Below, one piece after another: positions 23,842 through 32,537 of a stretch of DNA of 64,000 bases (position 1 is the first letter of the stretch; each line of letters starts with the position of its first letter). Below the pieces are notes generated by a model, which did not search any database, was not told the DNA's origin, and was given only the letters and a program-made list of their open reading frames with translations. This DNA is from an uncultured Alistipes sp. GTDB lineage: Bacteria; Bacteroidota; Bacteroidia; Bacteroidales; Rikenellaceae. Made by a program: the position numbers and the translations under genes. The stretch is taken from assembly GCA_900768045.1 (NCBI GenBank), contig CAAGBL010000042.1:19165-83164 (forward strand), written 5' to 3'.

Positions 23842-25578
23842 TTACTTGTGGATAAATGCTCGCTCCAAGTCCTGCGAAACGTTAATCATAAAGTCGCCCA
23901 TCTGCTCGAACTCGTTTATGATATCCATATAATAGACGCTTGTGTGGTAGTTCTTGCTGCCATTATCAATCTCGTCAACAGCCGCCTCTCGGAAGTTGTT
24001 GCGTAGAGCGTTGATGTGTGACTCAGCATCGTATGCATTTACGATATTTGTCAATGTGCCATTGTGGGCAGACTCAAGATTCTCGATCATCGCATCGTAG
24101 GCACCAAGAACGGCATCTGCCATGATGTTAAGGTTCTTGATGGCCTCAGCATCGAACTTTTTGTTGTGCTCGTTCTTGCGTGTTAGTATGCGGCTAATAG
24201 CCTCGCCCGAGTCGCCCAACGACTCCAACTCGCCGATAATCTTATACATCGACTTAATCTGTATAGATGTTGTCTCGCTAACGTCCTCTGCCGACACGCC
24301 ATTTAGGAACGAGGCAATCTCAAATTCGATACGGTCAGATATCTCCTCATACTTAACGAGCTTCTCCTTAAGTGTCTCGAAATCTTTGGTATCGGCATCG
24401 TTGATGGCTGACTTGGTGTAGTTAGCACCACTTTTCGAAATCTTTGCGAAGTGGATAATCTCGTTGAATGCCTGCTCAATATTCAATTCGGGCGTTGCTA
24501 AGTGACCCGCCGAGATATACTTAAGACGGAATGTCTCCTTCTCTTGATTCTCAGGTGTGCGAATAATCCAACATACGGCCTTGCTTATCAAGCCTGTGAA
24601 CCACACCAAAACAAGTGTGTTAATTACATTGAAAAGCGTATGAAGCATTGACAAGCCATATAGTGCTGCTGTGCCTTCAGCCGATGTAGAGTTGCTAACC
24701 ATAAAACCATCAGCTGCGGGGTTAGGCAAGCCAAACAGATGCTCGGTGATTAAGCCCACCAACTTAAGGAATGGGGTAAATAGCAGCAGTGCCCATACCA
24801 CACCAAATAGATTGAAGATGGTGTGCGATAGTGCGGCACGCTTAGCCTGTGTATTTCCAATAGATGCGGCAATATTAGCAGTGATTGTCGTGCCGATATT
24901 CTCACCCAACACCATTGCGCATGCCATATTGAATGGTATCCAGCCCATGCTCAGCATGATGAGCGTTATTGCCATTGTTGCCGACGACGACTGCAATACA
25001 AGAGTAAGGATTGTACCAAAGGCAAGGAACAACAATACAGAGCCAAAACCGTGTGCCGACCATGCCTTAACAAATTCGAGCACCTCGGGTGTCTGGCGCA
25101 AGTCGGGCACCGACTCCTTCATAAACGAGAGGCCTAAGAACAAGAGGCTGAAGCCCACGATGAGCTCTCCGATGTTCTTGCGCTTGTCTATTTTGGAATT
25201 AGAGAAGAGAAAGCCGAATAGCATCAAAGGAATGGCAAGAATAGAGATGTCTGCCTTGAATCCAAGCCACGATACCAACCATGCTGTGACGGTAGTGCCG
25301 ATGTTAGCACCCATAATCACGCTGATAGCCTGCGTGAGGGTGAGGAGTCCCGCATTAACAAAGCTAACCACCATCACCGTTGTTGCCGACGACGACTGGA
25401 TAACGGATGTAACACCCAAGCCTGTTAGAACACCCTTAAAGGGGTTAGATGTCATTGCCGAGAGGAAACTACGTAACTTCTCGCCCGCAGCCTTCTGTAG
25501 CCCCGAACTCATTAGGTTCATGCCATAAAGGAACATTCCCAATGCTCCCAATAGTGTAAATACTTGTAATATACTCAT
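23842..25578 (-). CDS. Na+/phosphate cotransporter family protein (NptA type) with PhoU-like tail
   Basis: 578 residues from ATG 25578; ATGs at 25584 and 25596 are also in frame, but the last one coincides with the predicted transcript start. The two inverted membrane repeats each carry the family motif: 'TSVIQSSSATTVMVV' and 'LVLQSSSATMAITL'. The C-terminal 200 residues are helical and PhoU-like ('EELVKYEEISDRIEFEIASFL'-type heptads read at about 420-445). It should import phosphate with sodium. It shares its upstream regulatory block with mgsA and ends at its own terminator. Confidence 0.93.
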   Translation of the reverse strand: MSILQVFTLLGALGMFLYGMNLMSSGLQKAAGEKLRSFLSAMTSNPFKGVLTGLGVTSVIQSSSATTVMVVSFVNAGLLTLTQAISVIMGANIGTTVTAWLVSWLGFKADISILAIPLMLFGFLFSNSKIDKRKNIGELIVGFSLLFLGLSFMKESVPDLRQTPEVLEFVKAWSAHGFGSVLLFLAFGTILTLVLQSSSATMAITLIMLSMGWIPFNMACAMVLGENIGTTITANIAASIGNTQAKRAALSHTIFNLFGVVWALLLFTPFLKLVGLITEHLFGLPNPAADGFMVSNSTSAEGTAALYGLSMLHTLFNVINTLVLVWFTGLISKAVCWIIRTPENQEKETFRLKYISAGHLATPELNIEQAFNEIIHFAKISKSGANYTKSAINDADTKDFETLKEKLVKYEEISDRIEFEIASFLNGVSAEDVSETTSIQIKSMYKIIGELESLGDSGEAISRILTRKNEHNKKFDAEAIKNLNIMADAVLGAYDAMIENLESAHNGTLTNIVNAYDAESHINALRNNFREAAVDEIDNGSKNYHTSVYYMDIINEFEQMGDFMINVSQDLERAFIHK

Positions 25579-25596
25579 ACTCATAAAAATTTTCAC

Positions 25597-25660
25597 GTTG
25601 CAAAAATAGTGTTAGATTATTTCGTTGTGATTACAGATATATTACGTTTTTGTTACAATG
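25597..25660 (-). promoter_or_regulatory. Na/Pi cotransporter promoter with the block shared with mgsA
   Basis: TATTTTTG on the minus strand at 25601-25608. The adjoining ~42 bp match the mgsA upstream block with one substitution, and weaker similarity continues for another ~20 bp to a shared GTTACAA. Confidence 0.62.
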
Positions 25661-25672
25661 TTTCATATGACG

Positions 25673-25703
25673 CAAAAAAAGCGACTAATTATATTTAGTC
25701 GCT
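25673..25703 (-). terminator. Terminator of the rml operon
   Basis: GCGACTAA (25681-25688) pairs with TTAGTCGC (25695-25702), with A8 on the left giving a U-tract on the minus-strand RNA. Confidence 0.85.
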
Positions 25704-25733
25704 CTCTGTGTGTTGTGTTCAGTGGTAAATCCT

Positions 25734-27608
25734 CTACTCTTTTGCCAAGCTTTGCTCTGCCCACTCGGTGTTTGCAAGATACCATCTTATGGTGCGTCGC
25801 AAGCCCTCGTCGAAGTTCATTTGTGGCTGCCAGCATAGCTCTCGCTTAAGTTTCGAGGAGTCGATAGCGTAGCGTAGGTCGTGGCCCGCACGGTCTTCAA
25901 CGTAGGTTATTAGCTCAAGACTCTTGCCTGCTTCGTGTCCCAGCTCCTCGTCGACAATCTCTATGAGGCGATGTACAAGGTCGATGTTTGTCCACTCGTT
26001 GTTACCGCCGATATTATACGTGTCACCACACTTGCCCTCGTGGAACACCTTGTCGAGTGCCAATGCATGGTCGCCAACATAGAGCCAGTCACGCACATTG
26101 CCTCCTGTGCCGTATACGGGTAGAGGGCGGCGGTTTACTATATTATATATAAATAAAGGTATCAGCTTCTCGGGGTATTGATACTCGCCATAGTTATTCG
26201 AGCAGTTTGTGATGATTGAGGGCAGACCGTATGTGTCGTGGTAGGCACGCACAAAGTGGTCTGACGAGGCCTTAGATGCCGAGTATGGCGAGTGGGGCTC
26301 GTAGCGGTTAGTCTCGCTAAAAGCGCCGCCGTCAAGAGGTAGTGCGCCATATACCTCATCGGTAGATATATGGTGGAATCGCTTGCCCTCATAGCTATTG
26401 CTCCACGCCTTGCGTGCCGCTTCGAGGAGTGTGATAGTGCCGATGATGTTGTTGTGAGCAAAGACCATAGGCGCACTTATCGAGCGGTCAACATGGCTCT
26501 CGGCGGCAAGGTGCAACACGCCATCGATGCTGTGTTTGACGAATATCTCATCGACAAGCATTGTGTCGGTGATGTCACCCTCGATGAATGTTACGTTTTC
26601 GAGAGGTAGTATATCGCTGATATTCTCCCTATTACCAGCGTACGTTAGCTTGTCGAGGATTACGATATTATAGTGGGGGTATTTTGTGGCAAAGAGTCGT
26701 GCCACATGGCTACCGATAAAGCCTGCGCCACCAGTTATTAATATGTTGCGTTTGTTCATAATCTCTTTTATGACCTCGCCAAGTGCCTCTTGCCATGGTC
26801 GAAGTGTTGTTCCAGTTTCGTTTACAACTCTCGTTTTGCTTAGTACCGAGTAGTGTGGACGCTTGGCAATGGTTGTGCGCTCGCTACTCTTGCATGGGCT
26901 TACCTCGCAGTTGTGTCCTGCGAGTTTTACAATCTCCTGTGCAAAATCGTGCCACGTGCACTCTCCCGAATCGGTATAGTGGTATATGCCATGCATGCCC
27001 TCGAGCTTGCTGTTGTCGATAATCTCGATGATGAAGCGTGCGAGGCTGAGTGCCGAGGTGGGTGTTCCTCGCTGGTCATCAACCACCGATATCTCGCTCT
27101 GGGTTGCGCTTAATGAGTATATCGTGCGGCAGAAGTTTTTGCTCCAGGGGGCATAGAGCCATGCGGTGCGGATAACCACAGCATCGCTATTGCGCAGTGC
27201 CTCACGCTCGCCCTCAGTCTTGCTCTTACCGTAGATGTTGATGGGGGCTGTGCACTCCTCCTCGCTATATGGAGTGTTATGCTCGCTGTTGCCACCAAAA
27301 ACATAGTCTGTGGATATGTGTATGAGCTTAATGCCCAGCTCGGTGCATATATCGCTTAAGATAGCTACTCCACGTACATTGATATTTGTGGCACTCTCCT
27401 CATCCTTCTCGGCGGCTTCAACATTGGTATATGCAGCGCAGTTTATGGCGATGTCGAAGCCAGCGATGGCGCATTTAAGGGCGTCGCCATCGAGAATATT
27501 TGCCTCATGCTCGTCGTATGTAACGTAGCGGTGTGGGCTATTAGCCGATAGCCTGCTTATTGCCCTGCCGAGCTGTCCGTTGCCTCCTAATATCGCAATC
27601 TTAAGCAT
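25734..27608 (-). CDS. rmlD-rmlB: Fused dTDP-4-dehydrorhamnose reductase (RmlD) and dTDP-glucose 4,6-dehydratase (RmlB)
   Basis: One 624-residue frame holds two complete SDR enzymes of dTDP-L-rhamnose synthesis. Residues 1-283 are RmlD: 'ILGGNGQLGRAISRL', 'STDYVFGG', 'YGKSKTEGE'. Residues 284-624 are RmlB: 'MNKRNILITGGAGFIGSHV', 'HLAAESHVDRSI', 'YSASKASSDHFVRAYHDTYG' (YxxxK). The join at 26759 is in frame with no stop, and the Met that would normally begin RmlB is retained. RmlB acts before and RmlD after RmlC, which is encoded next to it, so the fusion links the first and last steps of a three-step branch. An internal start at 26759 could also make free RmlB. Confidence 0.95.
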   Translation of the reverse strand: MLKIAILGGNGQLGRAISRLSANSPHRYVTYDEHEANILDGDALKCAIAGFDIAINCAAYTNVEAAEKDEESATNINVRGVAILSDICTELGIKLIHISTDYVFGGNSEHNTPYSEEECTAPINIYGKSKTEGEREALRNSDAVVIRTAWLYAPWSKNFCRTIYSLSATQSEISVVDDQRGTPTSALSLARFIIEIIDNSKLEGMHGIYHYTDSGECTWHDFAQEIVKLAGHNCEVSPCKSSERTTIAKRPHYSVLSKTRVVNETGTTLRPWQEALGEVIKEIMNKRNILITGGAGFIGSHVARLFATKYPHYNIVILDKLTYAGNRENISDILPLENVTFIEGDITDTMLVDEIFVKHSIDGVLHLAAESHVDRSISAPMVFAHNNIIGTITLLEAARKAWSNSYEGKRFHHISTDEVYGALPLDGGAFSETNRYEPHSPYSASKASSDHFVRAYHDTYGLPSIITNCSNNYGEYQYPEKLIPLFIYNIVNRRPLPVYGTGGNVRDWLYVGDHALALDKVFHEGKCGDTYNIGGNNEWTNIDLVHRLIEIVDEELGHEAGKSLELITYVEDRAGHDLRYAIDSSKLKRELCWQPQMNFDEGLRRTIRWYLANTEWAEQSLAKE

Positions 27609-28176
27609 AGTAGTCTACGTTGTAGTCGAAAAGGGTGTCGAGCTCCTCGAGGGTGCTGTTATTAAGATCCTTCTTTGAGAGAATTGCCTGCTCAGCACTA
27701 ATGCCCCAGTCGATGTTTAGCTGAGGATCGTTCCAAAGGATTGCTCGCTCGGTAGCTGGGGCGTAGAGGTTGTCGCACTTGTAGTGTACTATAGCATTGC
27801 CACGACGCACCACAAAGCCGTGTGCAAAGCCTCGAGGTATGAAGAGCTGGCGATGATTCTCGCCACTAAGTATCACGCTTACGGACTTTAGAAATGTTGG
27901 CGAGCCACGACGAATATCTACTGCTACATCCATTATCTCGCCCTGCGAGCAGCGCACAACCTTCGACTGCGCCGATGGCGGTAGTTGAAAGTGTAGACCT
28001 CGCACAACACCCGTTGTTGAGCACGACTCGTTGTCCTGCACAAAGTGGGTATTGATGCCTGTGAGCTTACGAAAGTGCTCCTCGTTGAACGACTCACAGA
28101 AGTATCCACGCTCATCTTCAAAGAGGTGTGGCTCGATGATGAATACCCCCTCAATCTCTGTTTTTATGATTTTCAT
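27601..28176 (-). CDS. rmlC: dTDP-4-dehydrorhamnose 3,5-epimerase
   Basis: 191 residues, a typical cupin epimerase. Motifs include 'DERGYFCESF', 'VVRGLHFQ' with the catalytic His, 'DVAVDIRRGSPTF' and 'IPRGFAHGFVV'. It converts dTDP-4-keto-6-deoxyglucose to the L-lyxo-4-hexulose form used by RmlD. It overlaps the fused RmlD-RmlB gene by 8 bp and the rmlA stop by 4 bp. Confidence 0.97.
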   Translation of the reverse strand: MKIIKTEIEGVFIIEPHLFEDERGYFCESFNEEHFRKLTGINTHFVQDNESCSTTGVVRGLHFQLPPSAQSKVVRCSQGEIMDVAVDIRRGSPTFLKSVSVILSGENHRQLFIPRGFAHGFVVRRGNAIVHYKCDNLYAPATERAILWNDPQLNIDWGISAEQAILSKKDLNNSTLEELDTLFDYNVDYYA

Positions 28177-29039
28177 AGCTTGAGCAGGTATTGTCCATAT
28201 TGGTTGTTTTGCATCGGCTTAGCGAGGTTGTGTAGCTCCTCACGGCTAATCCAGCCATTGCGGAAAGCTATCTCCTCGAGACATGCTATCTTCTGTCCCT
28301 GGCGCTTCTCGATGACCTCTACAAATATTGATGCCTCGGCCAGTGAGTCGTGCGTGCCGGTGTCGAGCCATGCGTAGCCACGGTCAAGAATCTCGACATC
28401 AAGTGTGCCAAGCTCAAGATAGCGTTGGTTTACGGTGGTAATCTCCAACTCGCCACGTGCCGATGGTGTTATAGTTGCAGCAATATCTACGACGCTATTG
28501 GGGTAGAAGTATAGTCCTGTGACTGCATAGTTCGAGCGTGGCTCTGTGGGCTTCTCCTCAATAGATATCGCCTTGCCCTCGTTGTCGAACTCTACAACGC
28601 CATAGCGCTCTGGGCGGTCAACCTTGTATCCAAAGACTGTAGCATGCCCCTTTTGCGTGCAGTTCTCTACTGCACGACGTAGTATCTCCTCGAAGCCAGC
28701 GCCATGGAAGATGTTGTCGCCGAGGATAAGCACCGTATCGTCGCTGCCAATAAACTCACGACCAATAATAAAGGCCTCGGCAAGGCCATTAGGCTGTGGT
28801 TGCTCGGCATACTCAAATCTTACGCCTAACTCCTCGCCACTACCCAACAATCTGCGGAACATGGGGAGGTCCTGAGGTGTCGATATGATGAGTATATCAC
28901 GAATACCGGCCATCATAAGCACCGATATTGGGTAATATACCATTGGCTTGTCGAAGACGGGGAGTAGCTGCTTGCTAACGCCCTTGGTAATAGGGTAGAG
29001 GCGTGTGCCACTACCACCTGCTAATACTATGCCTTTCAT
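28173..29039 (-). CDS. rmlA: Glucose-1-phosphate thymidylyltransferase
   Basis: 288 residues from ATG 29039, two codons inside a longer frame that opens with TTG. It makes dTDP-glucose from dTTP and glucose-1-phosphate, the committed step to dTDP-rhamnose for O-antigen or capsule. The nucleotide-binding signature 'GIVLAGGSGTRLYPIT' and 'SKQLLPVFDKPMVYYP' are at the start, followed by 'ILGDNIFHG', 'EEKPTEPRSNYAVTGLYFY' and 'RGELEITTVN'. It is the first gene of the rmlA-rmlC-rmlD/B operon. Confidence 0.97.
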   Translation of the reverse strand: MKGIVLAGGSGTRLYPITKGVSKQLLPVFDKPMVYYPISVLMMAGIRDILIISTPQDLPMFRRLLGSGEELGVRFEYAEQPQPNGLAEAFIIGREFIGSDDTVLILGDNIFHGAGFEEILRRAVENCTQKGHATVFGYKVDRPERYGVVEFDNEGKAISIEEKPTEPRSNYAVTGLYFYPNSVVDIAATITPSARGELEITTVNQRYLELGTLDVEILDRGYAWLDTGTHDSLAEASIFVEVIEKRQGQKIACLEEIAFRNGWISREELHNLAKPMQNNQYGQYLLKL

Positions 29040-29084
29040 TATCAAATTTTATTGCGCTATCTTAAAAGCGTCGATAGTTATTAG

Positions 29085-29092
29085 CAAAGTTA
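29085..29092 (-). promoter_or_regulatory. -7 promoter box of the rml operon
   Basis: The minus strand reads TAACTTTG (TAnnTTTG), about 46 bp upstream of the rmlA ATG. No clear -33 TTTG. Confidence 0.55.
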
Positions 29093-29179
29093 GTTATTTT
29101 TTATGTAAGTAAAAAATATTTTTATAAAAAGCTCTCTGAGAGTCCCCTTTCAGGGCTGTAGATTCGATATCTTTGAGCA

Positions 29180-29224
29180 TAAAAAAATATCGTGGAGAGT
29201 ACAAACGTACAATCCACGATATTT
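29180..29224 (-). terminator. Terminator of rpsU, GTAC-capped type
   Basis: AAATATCGTGG (29185-29195) pairs with CCACGATATTT (29214-29224). The stem interior has a further GTAC-AAAC-GTAC stem-loop (29199-29210) across a 3x3 internal loop. The minus-strand RNA ends in a U-tract. The cap is shared with the elements at 40044 and 58500. Confidence 0.8.
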
Positions 29225-29264
29225 TGGTTTATGATAGGGAGCGATGCCCTATATAAATCAAGGA

Positions 29265-29456
29265 TTACTCCTCCTGACGGTAAGTGTGCTCCACATAGAT
29301 AGCGTGCTGCATAGCCTCACGCTTTGCAATTGAAGGCTTTGTGAAGTACTGACGGCGACGAAGCTCCTTCAATACACCAGTACGCTCATACTTACGCTTA
29401 AACTTCTTGAGGGCACGCTCGATGTTCTCTCCCTCCTTAACAGGCATGATAATCAT
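29265..29456 (-). CDS. rpsU: 30S ribosomal protein S21
   Basis: 63 residues, highly basic, with 'VKEGENIERALKKFKRKYERTGVLKELRRRQYF' spread over positions 5-37, the S21 family pattern. In Bacteroidia S21 sits near the anti-Shine-Dalgarno end of 16S rRNA and is linked to the lineage's weak use of Shine-Dalgarno sequences (family-level knowledge). It lies alone between the ComEA-like gene and a GTAC-capped terminator. Confidence 0.95.
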   Translation of the reverse strand: MIIMPVKEGENIERALKKFKRKYERTGVLKELRRRQYFTKPSIAKREAMQHAIYVEHTYRQEE

Positions 29457-29577
29457 AATCTTTCTCTATTTTTTAATTTTAATACTTTGTTCTCTGTTTT
29501 TTGCACCTTTTCGGCGTGCCAACCTCGCTAATTTGCCTCGACGCAACCTTGTTGCTCAGGGGCTTGGACGTTGCTAT

Positions 29578-30675
29578 CTACTCGGGGTTTGTACCAAACT
29601 GAAGATAGGGCGCAATGCGTGCTGCCTCATCTGCTGAAAATATGTTATCCTCAATCATCTCTTCTATGGTACTCCAACCTCCTTTCAATAGTCGTTTATT
29701 AATTATACGTTTGAGCATTCGACTCGACAAATATGGGTGAGTCTCAAGCTCATTTTGAGCCGCAAAGTTAATATTTATTTTTTTAATTTTACTATTATCG
29801 CAGCAAATTTGTGGTAAAATTCTCTGAAAATTATCTGTTGTTACCACCTGAAGCTCCGAAATTTGCTCTACGGAGTAGTATCCACCCAGCAATTCTCGGT
29901 AGCGCACTATCTGCTTGGCGCTTTTTTCGCCTATGCCATTGATGCGTACAAGGGTTGCAACATCAGCACTATTTATCTCTATGGGAAACTCTATCTCGGG
30001 CTCTTTATCGCTTAACTCAGGGCGCTCGGTAAAGAGTAAGTAGGGGCGTAGTCGCTCAGCCATTGTGCTATCTACAGCGTAACACTCCGCAAACTTTTTG
30101 AATGAGGGGTAGCCGCCAATAATCTCACGATAGCGCACAACGAGCTTTGCCTGCTTTGAAGTGAAGCCAAGAAGCTCGAGATATGTCGTTGTTGCTGTGT
30201 CGATATAGAAAGGCTCAAGCTCTATCTTCGCCTCACGACGCCTCTTCTCTTTGCGAGGTTTCTCACTTGTAGTTGCCTTTGGTGTGTTGCGCTTAATTCT
30301 AAACTCCTCGCCGATAGTGATATAAGGCTCGAGGAGGAAGAACAATGAGTCAGTCATGCCGTAGCATAGTGCCACATCCTCCTTTATGCGGAATACCTTG
30401 CCCGACTCTCGCCACTTTAACAGGTTTACGGCAATTGTGCGTGGCACGCCCGACGCAAGCAACGTACGGTAGTCGGCAGTGTTGGGATCGAAGGGCTTAA
30501 ACTCCACGACAGAGCTATCCCTATTTATATTAATGTTGGATATAGTCTGCCTATCACGAAATTCAAAGCTGTTGTTTAGCTTCGGACGTGCCGTGACATA
30601 TAGGCAGATGGCGATAATTATGGCAGGTATAAGATATATTAGCCTACCCCCTCTTTTATTCTGGCTATCCCTCAT
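29578..30675 (-). CDS. Helix-hairpin-helix (ComEA-like) membrane-anchored DNA-binding protein
   Basis: 365 residues. An N-terminal transmembrane anchor ('LIYLIPAIIIAICLYVTA', about 12-29) is followed by a basic/acidic linker and at least three helix-hairpin-helix modules: 'FDPNTADYRTLLASGVP', 'EINSADVATLVRINGIGEKSAKQIVRYRE' (positions about 232-260) and 'NFAAQNELETHPYLSSRML'. Such proteins bind DNA non-specifically; ComEA homologues act in DNA uptake. Competence function is not proven in Bacteroidetes. It begins 6 bp after the ubiD stop. Confidence 0.85.
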   Translation of the reverse strand: MRDSQNKRGGRLIYLIPAIIIAICLYVTARPKLNNSFEFRDRQTISNININRDSSVVEFKPFDPNTADYRTLLASGVPRTIAVNLLKWRESGKVFRIKEDVALCYGMTDSLFFLLEPYITIGEEFRIKRNTPKATTSEKPRKEKRRREAKIELEPFYIDTATTTYLELLGFTSKQAKLVVRYREIIGGYPSFKKFAECYAVDSTMAERLRPYLLFTERPELSDKEPEIEFPIEINSADVATLVRINGIGEKSAKQIVRYRELLGGYYSVEQISELQVVTTDNFQRILPQICCDNSKIKKININFAAQNELETHPYLSSRMLKRIINKRLLKGGWSTIEEMIEDNIFSADEAARIAPYLQFGTNPE

Positions 30676-30681
30676 AACGTG

Positions 30682-32526
30682 CTACCATTCAGCGCTATTA
30701 GATAGCCATAGCTTGCGGTAGCGACGTGATGGCGACTCTACTTTCTCGCCCAGGTTGTACTCTGCCCAGCGCTCGTTGACAAGACGTATGGTCTCGGGAG
30801 ATGAGGTCACAGCATTAGGGAAGCGGTCAGGGTTGTTGCCATAGCCTGGGCGCTTAGAGCGGGCATCTATGATGAGCGTAGAGCCATAAACCTCGATGTC
30901 GCGCTTAGGGTCGGTATTGGCAGCAGCTATCCATAGTAGGTCACTAAGTGTCATGTGCCCCGCAGCACCATAGTCGAATAGCACGGCAAAGCGAGCCTCG
31001 ATACCATTTTTGTCGAGATACTCCCTAACATCTACCTTCTCACGCCACTCACGCTCGGCATAGAGTATTACAAGACCTAACTCCTTGAATAGCTCGGTGT
31101 TGAATAGCTCCACGCCGCCACAAGGCGATGCTGTGCATGGCTCTTTAAGCTCACGTGGCGCAGCCTCAGTGTCGATGTCCGTGAGATCCATGACGAGTTT
31201 TGCGCCATAGCCACGCTCAGGGGCGCTGTGGTCCAATACGTCGAGGATGCCCTCCGAGTGTATTAGGTGTCGCTCGGGATCGAAATGACGAAGAAGCCTG
31301 AACATCTCCTCTCGAGAGCGAATATTAGTATCTTCTGAGGTTATTACAAGGTATTTATTAAACATCATCTGACCTGCGCCCCATAGGCCCTGTGCCACCT
31401 TCTGTGGCTGTCCTAAGTAGCGCTTGGCGATACTCACTATGGCGAGGTTGTGCGCCGTGCCCTCCATCGGCATATAGAGGTCACGCACCTCGGGCTGCAC
31501 AGCAAGACGTATTGGCGCAAGGAATATGCGCTCGGTAGCCTTGGCGATATATGCGTCCTCCATTGGTGGTACACCCACGATTGTTGCAGGGTACACCGCA
31601 TCACGACGTGATGTGATTGCTACAACATGGAACTTGGGGTATAGGTCGCTAAGCGAGTAGAATCCCGTATGGTCGCCAAATGGGCCCTCTACGGTTAGCT
31701 TCTCCGTAGGATCTACATATCCCTCCAACACAAAGTCGCAGTCGGCGGGTACGTAGATGTCGTTTGTGAGGCACTTAACCAACTTTACGGGCTTCTGGCG
31801 TAGCATGCCTGCAAGCAACATCTCGTCCATGTTGTCGGGCATAGGTGCTGTTGCTGAGTAGATGTATGCTGGGTCGCCACCTATGGCAACACTCACGGGC
31901 ATACGCTTACCCAAGCGCTTATATCCGTCGTAGTGGCGAGCACCTGTCTTATGACGATGCCAGTGCATGCCCGTTGTCTTAGTGTCGAATATCTGCATGC
32001 GGTACATTCCCATATTGGGAATGCCTGTCTCGGGATCCAAGGTGCAGACCATGGGTAGAGTGATGAAAGCGCCTCCGTCGTATGGCCATGAGGTGAGGAT
32101 AGGTAGCTTTGTTAGGTCTACCTCGTCGCCCTGCCACACTACCTCTTGACACTCGCCACGTGATGATGACTTGCGTGGAAACCACTTTGCCACATCTTGC
32201 AGTAGTGGTAACATGCGGAGCTTGTCCATGAGCGTATTCTTGGGCGACATGGCCTCCTTCAAGAGTTTGTCGATGCGCTTAGATATGTCGTCGAGGTCGT
32301 CGACGCCCAGCGCCATTGCCATACGCCTATCCGAGCCCATCATATTCATAAGCACGGGGTATTTGCTACCTCGCACATTCTCAAAGAGTAGTGCCTTGCC
32401 GCCACCCTCCATCTTCGATACTCGGTCTGTAATCTCGGTAATCTCGAAGTGGGTGTCAACCTCGGCGCTGATACGTTGTAGTTCGCCTGCAGTCTCTAAT
32501 TTGGCAATAAACTCCCTGAGTGTCAT
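30682..32526 (-). CDS. ubiD: UbiD-family decarboxylase (menaquinone biosynthesis type)
   Basis: 614 residues, the longer UbiD subfamily common in Bacteroidetes and annotated for menaquinone synthesis. It decarboxylates an aromatic acid using prenylated FMN supplied by a UbiX partner not seen in this window. Recognisable segments are 'VPADCDFVLEGYVDP', 'EGPFGDHTGFYSLSDLYP' with the catalytic acidic cluster, and 'GVPPMEDAYIAKATERIFL'. It lies between lon (11 bp upstream) and a ComEA-like gene, probably in one transcript. Substrate is inferred from family. Confidence 0.93.
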   Translation of the reverse strand: MTLREFIAKLETAGELQRISAEVDTHFEITEITDRVSKMEGGGKALLFENVRGSKYPVLMNMMGSDRRMAMALGVDDLDDISKRIDKLLKEAMSPKNTLMDKLRMLPLLQDVAKWFPRKSSSRGECQEVVWQGDEVDLTKLPILTSWPYDGGAFITLPMVCTLDPETGIPNMGMYRMQIFDTKTTGMHWHRHKTGARHYDGYKRLGKRMPVSVAIGGDPAYIYSATAPMPDNMDEMLLAGMLRQKPVKLVKCLTNDIYVPADCDFVLEGYVDPTEKLTVEGPFGDHTGFYSLSDLYPKFHVVAITSRRDAVYPATIVGVPPMEDAYIAKATERIFLAPIRLAVQPEVRDLYMPMEGTAHNLAIVSIAKRYLGQPQKVAQGLWGAGQMMFNKYLVITSEDTNIRSREEMFRLLRHFDPERHLIHSEGILDVLDHSAPERGYGAKLVMDLTDIDTEAAPRELKEPCTASPCGGVELFNTELFKELGLVILYAEREWREKVDVREYLDKNGIEARFAVLFDYGAAGHMTLSDLLWIAAANTDPKRDIEVYGSTLIIDARSKRPGYGNNPDRFPNAVTSSPETIRLVNERWAEYNLGEKVESPSRRYRKLWLSNSAEW

Positions 32527-32537
32527 ATATTCGCTTC

